Origin: Sphingobacterium olei
Lineage (GTDB): Bacteria > Bacteroidota > Bacteroidia > Sphingobacteriales > Sphingobacteriaceae
DNA: 64,000 nucleotides
Direction of reading: 5' to 3'
Assembly: GCF_005048855.1 (NCBI RefSeq)
Contig: NZ_SUME01000005.1
Location: forward strand, 248,001 to 312,000
The notes beneath the pieces are model-generated. The model was not told the origin of the DNA, ran no database searches, and saw only the letters and a program-made list of their open reading frames with translations. Below are positions 38,237 to 46,158 of this stretch, piece by piece; within the stretch, counting starts at the first letter, position 1; each line of letters opens with the position of its first letter. The position numbers were made by a program, and so were the translations under genes.

Positions 38237-38947
38237 ATGAAAAAAATAATAATGAGCATGTATTGCCTCTTTATTTGCTTAATAGCTAATGCACATCTAG
38301 GGCAAGATTCATTACAGAATCTCTGTCAGCTCAAACAGGAATTAAAGAAGGTATTTCCGCATAACCGAACCATAAATCTCGTGTTCCACGGACACTCCGT
38401 TCCTTCAGGATACTGGGCTAATCAAGAGGTGCACACCTTGGATTCATATCCTTATATCTTACTTGGTCTGCTGAAAAAGGAATATCCAAAAGCGGTTATC
38501 AATATCATCGTCACGGCGATCGGCGGGGAGCATGCGGAAAAAGGCGAAGCCAGGTTCTTGAACGATGTATTGCCTCACCGGCCAGACCTCGTGTTCATCG
38601 ACTATGCTCTTAATGACCTGGGACTGGGCCTTGCGCGTGCAAATGTTGCTTGGGATCAAATGATCAGCTATGCGAAGTCCAATGGTACGCCCCTCGTACT
38701 GCTGACGCCATCTCCTGATCAGCGGCAGGATATGAACAATCCGGAAAACATGCTGAGCCAGCATGCAAGGCAGATCAGAAAGTTGGCGCGGATGAATGGT
38801 TTACCTATTGCGGATTCGTATGCAGCATTTGAAACCGTATTTAGAACGGAGGGAACGATTGCACCGTTGATGTCACATGTTAACCATCCAAACCGTTTGG
38901 GGCATGAGTTGATAGCAAACGAGATATTCAAGCATTTAAAACGATAG
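38237..38947 (+). CDS. Exported SGNH/GDSL-type hydrolase (probable carbohydrate esterase)
   Basis: 236 aa with a signal peptide to about residue 20 (IANAH). Block I reads VFHGHSVPSGY, with the nucleophile Ser in GHS where the family usually has GDS. Block II has the Gly of TAIGGEHAEKG. Block III reads DYALNDLGLG with the oxyanion Asn. Block V reads SHVNHPNRLGHE with the catalytic His. By family knowledge such enzymes remove acetyl groups from plant polysaccharides or oligosaccharides. It is the second SGNH enzyme of the locus besides the GH5 fusion. It lies 17 bases after the 843-aa gene, so it belongs to the same operon. Confidence 0.85.
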   Translation: MKKIIMSMYCLFICLIANAHLGQDSLQNLCQLKQELKKVFPHNRTINLVFHGHSVPSGYWANQEVHTLDSYPYILLGLLKKEYPKAVINIIVTAIGGEHAEKGEARFLNDVLPHRPDLVFIDYALNDLGLGLARANVAWDQMISYAKSNGTPLVLLTPSPDQRQDMNNPENMLSQHARQIRKLARMNGLPIADSYAAFETVFRTEGTIAPLMSHVNHPNRLGHELIANEIFKHLKR

Positions 38948-39031
38948 TAAACACGCGGATGGATCCGCTGCGGTGGGTTAAAAGGTCGAATGTACAGAAG
39001 GATCTTTTTAGGAATAACAAAATTTAGAATT

Positions 39032-41371
39032 ATGCAGAAAAGTAATCAAAAGGTAGTTTTTTATTTCACATTGCTGATGTTGGGACTGGTTGGGTCGATA
39101 AAAGATCTATATGCACAAAAGAAATACCCGCAATTTGGTATTGACCCACTGAATGAAGTGATCGCGGCCATGACAATTGAAGAGAAGGCGCTGATGGTCA
39201 CCGGTGCAAAACGCCGTGAAGTTTACCCAATCGCTTTGCCGGGGAAAAAGCAAAAAAATATTGTAGCTGTGGGTGGTTATACATACCCTTTTTTGCATCT
39301 GGGGATCCCCCCCATCTACTTGTCAGATGGTCCGGCGGGTGTTCGTATTGCGCCCAAACGAATGGGCGAAAAACAAACTTATTATGCGACCGCTTTTCCG
39401 GTGGCGACCCTCGTAGCTTCAGGATGGGATACGTCTCTTTCTAAGGAGATAGGTGAGGCCATGGGGCATGAAGCGCGCGAGTATGGCGTGGATATACTCT
39501 TGGCTCCGGCCATGAATATTCATCGCGATCCATTGGGGGGGAGAAGTTTTGAATACTACTCCGAAGACCCCTTGTTGACGGGCAAAATGGCTTCGGCATT
39601 TGTACAGGGCATACAATCTCAAGGTGTTGGCGCATCTATTAAGCATTTTGCAGCCAATAATCAAGAGACAAGCAGACGGTACATTAACACCATCTTATCG
39701 GAGCGCGCTTTACGTGAGATTTATTTAGAGGGATACCGTATCGCAGTTCAGGAAGCGAAACCGTGGACGGTGATGTCGTCATACAACAAGATTAACGGCG
39801 TATACACCCCGCAAAGCAAAGAACTGCTTGTGGATATCCTCCGCAAAGAATGGGGCTTCGACGGTTTCGTACTGACGGATTGGTACGGTGGCGATGATCC
39901 GGTGGAACAAATGAAAGCGCATAACGACCTGTTGATGCCCGGTTTACAAGTATGGACCGATACGATTGCCCATGCACTGCGTTATGGGGATCTGAGCATG
40001 GATGTAGTCGACCAAAACATTGCGAATATTCTTAATGTGGCGCTAAAAACCGGTACATGGAAGAATTATCATTATACCGATAAACCCGATTTTGAAAAGA
40101 GCAAAGAAATTGCACGTCGGGTGGCGAGAGAAAGTATGGTCTTATTAAAAAATGAACATAATGTACTTCCATTAAATAAGGGCTCTAAATCTATAGCATT
40201 ATTTGGAAATTACAGCTATAAAAATCTCCCTGGAGGGACAGGAAGTGGTGCGGTCAATTATGCACATGCGGTGTCTGTCGCCGAGGGATTAAACCATGCA
40301 GGCTTTAAAATTGATCCCACATTAGCTGAAAAATATATGACTTACCTAGAGAAAGGTAAGCTGATTGTAGAGAAAGCCGATAGTCTGATTACAGCTATGC
40401 CTCAACGAGATAGTATATTGGGCGAATTGCAATTCAGCAATCTCGACATAGAAACAAGCGCGAAGGAATCAGATGTAGCGTTTATCTCCATAATGCGCAT
40501 ATTTGGCGAAGGTGGTGACCGAAAGATCGACCATTTCAACCTAACTAACGAAGAATACACATTAATCGATAGGGTGTCGAATGCTTATCATGCGGAACAT
40601 AAAAAAGTGGTTGTCTTATTGAATGTCGGTGGTGTGGTGGAGACTGCATCCTGGAAAGATAAAGTCGACGGTATACTGCTGACTTGGCAGTCGGGTCAGG
40701 AAGGTGGTCATGCGGTTGCTGATTTGGTAAGTGGCAGGTTTACCCCAGCGGGTAAACTTCCAACGACATTTCCCGTCAGGTACACTGATGTTCCGTCGGC
40801 TAAAAACTTCCCCGGCACTCCTGCCAGAAATCCGACAGAGGTGGTTTACGAAGAGGATATTTACGTTGGTTACCGATACTATGAAACATTTGATGTGAAG
40901 ACTTCATTTCCCTTTGGATTTGGACTTTCTTATACCGCTTTTGACTACACAGACTTTAAAGTTAAAAAGGCTAGCGAGGGCCGTGCCCATATAGAAATTA
41001 CGGTGAAGAATGTCGGTCAGTTTGCTGGCAAGGAGATCATACAGGTATATGCCAAAGCACCAATAGGTAAGCTGGACCATCCTGAAAAGGAATTGAAAGC
41101 TTTCGGTAAAACGCGATTACTCCAACCTGGGGAATCCCAAACACTCCGGTTTGAGATAACACCACGTATGCTTTCTTCATTTGACACAGATGCTTCTGCA
41201 TGGGTTGCCGAGAAAGGTAGTTATGATTTGATGGTTGGGACTTCTGCAGCTTCCGTCGTTGAAAATGGGAAATTTCGGTTGAAGAAAAGGATCGTGACGG
41301 AAAAGGTGTCTAAATCGCTGGCGCCACAGGTGGAAATAAAAGCGCTGCAACCCGCGAAGCGAAAGCGTTAA
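39032..41371 (+). CDS. GH3-family beta-glucosidase (periplasmic)
   Basis: About 779 aa from the ATG at 39032, which gives a proper signal peptide (MQKSNQKVVFYFTLLMLGLV to LYAQ). The frame is open 14 codons further, to 38990. The GH3 N-terminal barrel has DPLNEVIAAMTIEEKALM, YLSDGPAGVRIAP, SVKHFAANN-type KHFAANNQETSRR, and the nucleophile Asp283 in VLTDWYGG. The second domain (MVLLKNEHNVLPLNKG, then LTWQSGQEGGHAVADLVSG) and the fibronectin-III-like C-terminal domain (YVGYRYYETF, VKNVGQFAGKEIIQVY) are complete. It would remove terminal beta-linked glucose or xylose from imported oligosaccharides. It lies in the middle of the enzyme operon. Confidence 0.93.
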   Translation: MQKSNQKVVFYFTLLMLGLVGSIKDLYAQKKYPQFGIDPLNEVIAAMTIEEKALMVTGAKRREVYPIALPGKKQKNIVAVGGYTYPFLHLGIPPIYLSDGPAGVRIAPKRMGEKQTYYATAFPVATLVASGWDTSLSKEIGEAMGHEAREYGVDILLAPAMNIHRDPLGGRSFEYYSEDPLLTGKMASAFVQGIQSQGVGASIKHFAANNQETSRRYINTILSERALREIYLEGYRIAVQEAKPWTVMSSYNKINGVYTPQSKELLVDILRKEWGFDGFVLTDWYGGDDPVEQMKAHNDLLMPGLQVWTDTIAHALRYGDLSMDVVDQNIANILNVALKTGTWKNYHYTDKPDFEKSKEIARRVARESMVLLKNEHNVLPLNKGSKSIALFGNYSYKNLPGGTGSGAVNYAHAVSVAEGLNHAGFKIDPTLAEKYMTYLEKGKLIVEKADSLITAMPQRDSILGELQFSNLDIETSAKESDVAFISIMRIFGEGGDRKIDHFNLTNEEYTLIDRVSNAYHAEHKKVVVLLNVGGVVETASWKDKVDGILLTWQSGQEGGHAVADLVSGRFTPAGKLPTTFPVRYTDVPSAKNFPGTPARNPTEVVYEEDIYVGYRYYETFDVKTSFPFGFGLSYTAFDYTDFKVKKASEGRAHIEITVKNVGQFAGKEIIQVYAKAPIGKLDHPEKELKAFGKTRLLQPGESQTLRFEITPRMLSSFDTDASAWVAEKGSYDLMVGTSAASVVENGKFRLKKRIVTEKVSKSLAPQVEIKALQPAKRKR

Positions 41372-41399
41372 ATAATTATACGATTTAGATGATAAAACA

Positions 41400-42821
41400 A
41401 TGATTCGATCACGTTGTATTGCTATGGGCATACTGATCTTGCTTCAGCTGAAGATGGTGCAAGCGCAGTCATTAAAGGTGGCAACTTCAAGCCATTATCT
41501 GCAGAAAGAGGATGGAAAACCTTTTGTTTGGATCGGCGATACGGCATGGGAGCTATTTCATAAATTGGATAGTACGGGAGTCGATGAGTACTTAACGACT
41601 AGGATGGAGCAGGGGTTCACTGTGATTTATGCTGTGGTATTGGCGGAACACAATGGGCTGTCGTCGCCGAATGCCTATGGCGAGCTTCCGCTCCGGCACC
41701 TTGATCCGGCTACGCCAAACCTGCGATATTTTGAACATATTGATTATGTAGTAAATAAAGCACAAAGTTTAGGCCTCTATCTGGCGGTGCTACCAACCTG
41801 GGGTAGCTATGTCCCAAACAAAAGAGATGGGGATCGATCTTACATTTTTACGCCCCAAAACGCGTACGATTATGGGAGCTTTCTTGGCAGCCGTTACCGC
41901 AATAAACCCATTGTCTGGGTTTTAGGAGGGGACCGTAACGTGGATAATACGGAGGCAAACAGGGTATGGGATAGCATGGCGACGGGAATTCAAATGGGCA
42001 ACGGAAATACACAGCTAATGAGTTATCATCCGGCAGGGGAGAGCACTTCGGCCTATTGGTTCCATAAGTCACCGTGGCTGGCCTTCAATATGTACCAAAC
42101 CGGCCATGCGCGGAAGGCAATGCCAGGCTATCAATATGCCGAGGCGCACCGTTTACTGGACCCACCAAAGCCGTTTCTCGACGGGGAACCTGCTTATGAG
42201 GATATCCCCATAAAATTCTGGGAATATATAGCACAAAAGCCCTTGAAGGAGCTAGATAGCGGGGTAATCGATCGCTCAGGAATAATTAGAGATAGCACAT
42301 ACTTCCGCGGTGGATTCTTTTCGGACCGCGATGTGCGTAATCAGGCATATTGGGGGCTCCTATCGGGGGCTATGGGGTTCAGTTACGGAAACAATGCGGT
42401 GTGGCAATTTGTAGAGGTGGGCAAAAATAGTGTGTTACCAAGCCTACATACTTGGCGGGAAGCGCTACGTCGGCCGGGGGCGGAACAAATAAAACACCTT
42501 AGGCTTTTCATGGAAAAGTGGGATTTTTCGACTTTCGTACCCGACCAGTCTATCATCTATGGAATCAATAGACCTGGGACATCCCATATCCGGGCAGCTA
42601 CGAATACGGATAGATCTGTTGTTTTTGTATATACACCTGTCAACCAAGTGATCGTGTTGAATTCTCCTGCGCACGCGCAAGAGGTGTATAAGGTGAGCTG
42701 GTTCGATCCGCGTAATGGACGTACGTATGTTCAAGAGGACGTCGCCTTGATGGAGCAGGTGGAATTTACGCCGCCAGAAGAGACAGACGACTGCCTGCTC
42801 ATCCTTGAATTAAAAAAATAA
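41400..42821 (+). CDS. GH140-type glycosidase (DUF4038; apiosidase-like)
   Basis: 473 aa with a signal peptide to about residue 22 (MVQAQ). The N-terminal DUF4038 barrel is clear: KPFVWIGDTAWELFHKLD, YAVVLAEHNGLSSPNAYGEL, VWVLGGDRNVD and DGEPAYEDIP. The C-terminal part (VFVYTPVNQVIVLNSPAH, then WFDPRNGRTYVQED) is the collagen-binding-like sandwich that follows DUF4038 in GH140. The founding member of GH140 is an apiosidase acting on rhamnogalacturonan II, so apiose release is a possibility. Related DUF4038 proteins have other targets, so specificity is inferred only. It follows the GH3 gene by 28 bases in the same operon. Confidence 0.85.
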   Translation: MIRSRCIAMGILILLQLKMVQAQSLKVATSSHYLQKEDGKPFVWIGDTAWELFHKLDSTGVDEYLTTRMEQGFTVIYAVVLAEHNGLSSPNAYGELPLRHLDPATPNLRYFEHIDYVVNKAQSLGLYLAVLPTWGSYVPNKRDGDRSYIFTPQNAYDYGSFLGSRYRNKPIVWVLGGDRNVDNTEANRVWDSMATGIQMGNGNTQLMSYHPAGESTSAYWFHKSPWLAFNMYQTGHARKAMPGYQYAEAHRLLDPPKPFLDGEPAYEDIPIKFWEYIAQKPLKELDSGVIDRSGIIRDSTYFRGGFFSDRDVRNQAYWGLLSGAMGFSYGNNAVWQFVEVGKNSVLPSLHTWREALRRPGAEQIKHLRLFMEKWDFSTFVPDQSIIYGINRPGTSHIRAATNTDRSVVFVYTPVNQVIVLNSPAHAQEVYKVSWFDPRNGRTYVQEDVALMEQVEFTPPEETDDCLLILELKK

Positions 42822-42844
42822 CTTTTTTTTGAAAAACATAAATT

Positions 42845-43360
42845 ATGCAACGCAGAAGGGCTCTTAAACATTTATTATTCATAGCAGGGGGGATGGTGAT
42901 GTTTCCCTCTTGCTGGCGCGATCAGCGAAAGTCTAGCATTGCGCTATCGAATCTGCATATAAATTCGGAAGAGGAGAATTTACTCGCCGAAATAGTCGGA
43001 TCTATTATTCCCGAATCTGATAGCGTGGGAGGGAAAGGACTGAATTTACATCTATTTGTCCTAAAAATGGTTGACGATTGCCATAGTGAAGAGGATCAAC
43101 ACGTTTTTATGCGAGGCCTAAGGGCTTGGAATCGAGAAATGAAGAATTTTTCTGGCAGCACATTCGTCCTTGCCGACCCGCCTCAGCGCCATTCATATTT
43201 AGTGACTATCGATCAGGACAAGGCACACCCGTTGTCTGGCTTTTTTGCAATAACCAAAAGGAGAGTGATACAAGGCTATGTGAATTCGGAGTATGTTATG
43301 AAAAACGAAGTGATCTATGAACTTGTTCCGGGAAGGTACAATGGCTACGCCGATGCGTAA
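42845..43360 (+). CDS. Gluconate 2-dehydrogenase subunit 3-like small subunit
   Basis: 171 aa. The N-terminus MQRRRALKHLLFIAGGMVMF has an arginine-rich start and a hydrophobic stretch, Tat-like, ending in a possible lipobox FPSC. The body (EENLLAEIVGSIIPESDSVG, HLFVLKMVDDC) matches the subunit 3 family that accompanies GMC-type dehydrogenases. It carries no cofactor site. By family knowledge it escorts the folded FAD subunit through the Tat pathway and stabilises it. The GMC partner begins 31 bases downstream, so the two form one enzyme. Confidence 0.85.
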   Translation: MQRRRALKHLLFIAGGMVMFPSCWRDQRKSSIALSNLHINSEEENLLAEIVGSIIPESDSVGGKGLNLHLFVLKMVDDCHSEEDQHVFMRGLRAWNREMKNFSGSTFVLADPPQRHSYLVTIDQDKAHPLSGFFAITKRRVIQGYVNSEYVMKNEVIYELVPGRYNGYADA

Positions 43361-43391
43361 GCGATTGCTGATGAAAAATTAATTTAACGTT

Positions 43392-45107
43392 ATGGCAAAT
43401 ATAAATTTAGATAGTATAAAGGAACGCACATTTGATGCAATTGTTATTGGATCGGGCATCAGCGGAGGGTGGGCAGCCAAGGAGTTGTGTGAAAAGGGTT
43501 TAAAAACGCTGGTTTTAGAGCGCGGACGCGACATTAAGCATGTTAAGGACTATCCGACAACCAACATGTATCCCTATGAATTCGAACATCGGGGCGAAAT
43601 GACCTATGCGGATAAGCAGGAGAACCCAATTGCAAACCGTTGCTATGCCTATCGGGAGGATTCCGCTCATTTTTTTGTAAAGGATAATGAGCATCCGTAC
43701 ATCCAGGAAAATGATTTCGATTGGATACGTGGATATCAGGTTGGCGGGAAATCGTTATTATGGGCACGACAGGTACAGCGATGGAGCGACTTTGATTTTG
43801 AAGGGCCGGGCCGGGACGGGTTTGCTGTCGACTGGCCGATACGGTATAGCGATCTTGCGCCATGGTATGACCACGTGGAACGCTTTATCGGTGTGGCAGG
43901 CAACCGGGATGGCGTGAATGAACTGCCCGATGGACAGTTTTTACCCGCATACCCCCTAAATGCAGTCGAGGATTATTTTAAACGTGTCCTTGCTTCGCGA
44001 TATACGAATCGACATGTCATTAGCGCCCGATGTGCACACCTTTCACAGCCTCAACCGGTCCATATTGAGCAGGGGAGGGTCCAATGTCAAAATCGCGTTC
44101 TTTGTCAAAGAGGCTGTCCGTTTGGTGGATATTTTAGCAGCAATGCTTCGACTCTTCCATGGGCAGCAAAGACGGGTAATATGACCCTTAGGCCTTTTTC
44201 TGTTGTCGCGTCGATTATTTTTGACGAACAGAAGGGACAGGCGATAGGCGTACGCGTGATCGATACCAATACGAAGGAAGAGACGGAATTTTATAGCCGT
44301 ATAATTTTTGTCAATGCTGCGGCATTAAATACCAATCTTATACTGCTTAATTCGGTATCAAACCGGTTTCCCAACGGGCTGGGTAACGATAACGGCCTGC
44401 TCGGCAAGTACATTGCATTCCACAGCTACACGGCGGTGATGTCTGCCGAATACGGCGGCGAACTGGAATACCGGACGGATGGGCGAAATCCGGCGGGAGG
44501 AGGATACATACCCCGGTTTCGTAATATTTATAAACAGGAGACAGATTTTTTACGGGGCTGGGCGGCGACATTTAGCGCCACTCGGAATCCCGCCAGCAAT
44601 ACGAGTGGTGTGGGCGCATCATTAAAAGAACAGTTACTTAATCCAACTTTAGGCAACTGGCGGGTGCATTCGCACATGATGGGCGAGACTATTCCAAAGG
44701 AAAGCAATCGTATATGGCTTGATGGCGACCGAACAGATGATTGGGGTGTTCCTTTGCTACATATTGACGTGGCCTATGATGATAACGATTGGAAAATACA
44801 AGCGGATTACTTCGAGCAAATGACCGAAATGTTTGATACTGCCGGATTCAAAAACATTAAAACGAGAAAGGATGATCGTCGGCCTGGAAACGATATACAC
44901 GAGATGGGGGGAGTACGTATGGGGCTGGATCCAAAAACTTCCTTACTTAACAAGTGGAACCAGCTCCACGCTTGTCAGAATGTGTTTGTAACCGACGGAG
45001 CGTGTATGACGTCTACCGCTACACAGAATCCATCTTTGACCTATATGGCCTTGACAGCACGAGCAGTCGACCATGCTTTGGATCAGATGAAAAGGGGGGA
45101 TCTTTAA
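43392..45107 (+). CDS. GMC-family FAD sugar dehydrogenase, large subunit
   Basis: 571 aa without its own signal peptide. The Rossmann FAD motif is IVIGSGISGGWAAKEL (residues about 14-29). GYQVGGKSLLWARQVQRW is a GMC signature. A Cys cluster C232-x5-C238-x3-C242 (CQNRVLCQRGC) is like the Fe-S site of gluconate and glucoside-3-dehydrogenase subunits. The C-terminal IHEMGGVRMG and DGACMTSTATQNPSLTYMA carry the catalytic His-Asn pair. With the preceding subunit it should oxidise a sugar, glycoside or aldonate in the periplasm and pass electrons to a cytochrome or quinone not encoded nearby. Oxidation at C3 (glycoside 3-dehydrogenase type) is one possibility; the substrate is not shown by the sequence. 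Confidence 0.9.
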   Translation: MANINLDSIKERTFDAIVIGSGISGGWAAKELCEKGLKTLVLERGRDIKHVKDYPTTNMYPYEFEHRGEMTYADKQENPIANRCYAYREDSAHFFVKDNEHPYIQENDFDWIRGYQVGGKSLLWARQVQRWSDFDFEGPGRDGFAVDWPIRYSDLAPWYDHVERFIGVAGNRDGVNELPDGQFLPAYPLNAVEDYFKRVLASRYTNRHVISARCAHLSQPQPVHIEQGRVQCQNRVLCQRGCPFGGYFSSNASTLPWAAKTGNMTLRPFSVVASIIFDEQKGQAIGVRVIDTNTKEETEFYSRIIFVNAAALNTNLILLNSVSNRFPNGLGNDNGLLGKYIAFHSYTAVMSAEYGGELEYRTDGRNPAGGGYIPRFRNIYKQETDFLRGWAATFSATRNPASNTSGVGASLKEQLLNPTLGNWRVHSHMMGETIPKESNRIWLDGDRTDDWGVPLLHIDVAYDDNDWKIQADYFEQMTEMFDTAGFKNIKTRKDDRRPGNDIHEMGGVRMGLDPKTSLLNKWNQLHACQNVFVTDGACMTSTATQNPSLTYMALTARAVDHALDQMKRGDL

Positions 45108-45127
45108 TTGAGGATAAGCGGTATAAG

Positions 45128-46138
45128 ATGAAAGCAATAGATAAAAGAAACGGCGGGGCATTGCTTAAATACGAGCAGATTGCCGCTTCCATTGCAATAG
45201 ATATTAAGAATGGGGATTTGAAGAAAAATGAGCAACTGCCCTCCATTACCGTGTTTAGCAAAACGCATGGAGTATCTCGTGACACCGTTGAGAAAGCCTT
45301 TAAAAAGCTAATTCGTGAAGGATACGTGAGAGCATATCGTGGTAAAGGAAACTTCGTAATCGGTGTACAGGATGTTCGTTTGAGAGTTTTGTTGATTTTT
45401 AATAAATTGAGCTCGTACAAGAAGATTGTCTACGACGCCATTATTTCAACATTGGGTGAGTCGGCAAAGGTCGACCTACAGATTCATCATTATAGTCCAC
45501 AGTTGCTTACCGAAATTATTGACGAGAACCTTGGTTACTATCACTACTATGTCGTGATGCCTCATTTTGCACACGATGTGGAAGAAGGCGTTTATATGAA
45601 GATCTTGCAGAAGATTCCTCGCAACCAACTTGTGTTGTTGGATAAGGATCTTCCGCAGCTGGATCATGCAGGAATATCCGTATATCAGGATTTTAAACAC
45701 GACATCTACCATGCATTTGTTGCTGCAAATGATCTGATGGAAAAATATAAGAAGATCGTTGTGGTGTTCCCTAGTCATAGCAACCATCCGGCCGAACTCA
45801 ACGAAGGCGTTCTGAAATTCTGCACGCAAACCGGGAAGGCTTTCGCTGTCATTGCCGATGTAGGTAAAGAAGTGCTGGAGAAAGCCGTATTGTATATTGT
45901 GTTGACAGAGTCGGATTTAGCCACCTTAATCAAAAAAAGCAAGACAAGTATGCTAACACTGGGCAAAGACTTGGGCATATTATCCTTCAATGAAACCGTA
46001 CTGAAAGAACTCCTAAATATTACCGTTATCACGACTGATTTTGAGAGGATGGGTCGGACAGTTGCAACCCTGATCCGCGAAGGACGGGCTGAACAGGTAA
46101 ATAATCCTTTTTTTATTATCAAACGCGGTTCGGTATAG
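45128..46138 (+). CDS. AraR-like GntR-LacI hybrid regulator (paralogue 1)
   Basis: 336 aa from the ATG at 45128. The frame is open much further upstream, but that part overlaps the GMC gene, and the paralogue at 60196 starts at the equivalent codon. The winged helix (residues about 12-75) reads LKKNEQLPSITVFSKTHGVS and RDTVEKAFKKLIREGYVRAY, followed by RGKGNFVIG. Residues 85-336 form a LacI-type periplasmic-binding-protein-like effector domain (VRLRVLLIFNKLSSYKKIVY, LVLLDKDLPQL, LGILSFNETVLKEL). This architecture is that of Bacillus AraR, which binds L-arabinose. It sits 20 bases after the GMC gene and 20 before the FAD/Fe-S gene, within one operon. Confidence 0.9.
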   Translation: MKAIDKRNGGALLKYEQIAASIAIDIKNGDLKKNEQLPSITVFSKTHGVSRDTVEKAFKKLIREGYVRAYRGKGNFVIGVQDVRLRVLLIFNKLSSYKKIVYDAIISTLGESAKVDLQIHHYSPQLLTEIIDENLGYYHYYVVMPHFAHDVEEGVYMKILQKIPRNQLVLLDKDLPQLDHAGISVYQDFKHDIYHAFVAANDLMEKYKKIVVVFPSHSNHPAELNEGVLKFCTQTGKAFAVIADVGKEVLEKAVLYIVLTESDLATLIKKSKTSMLTLGKDLGILSFNETVLKELLNITVITTDFERMGRTVATLIREGRAEQVNNPFFIIKRGSV

Positions 46139-46158
46139 TTATATATGCAAATTTTGAT

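Noticed and set aside
44954..45127. N-terminal extension of the AraR-like regulator
   Set aside because: It overlaps the GMC gene's conserved C-terminus, and the paralogue at 60196 starts at the codon equivalent to 45128.
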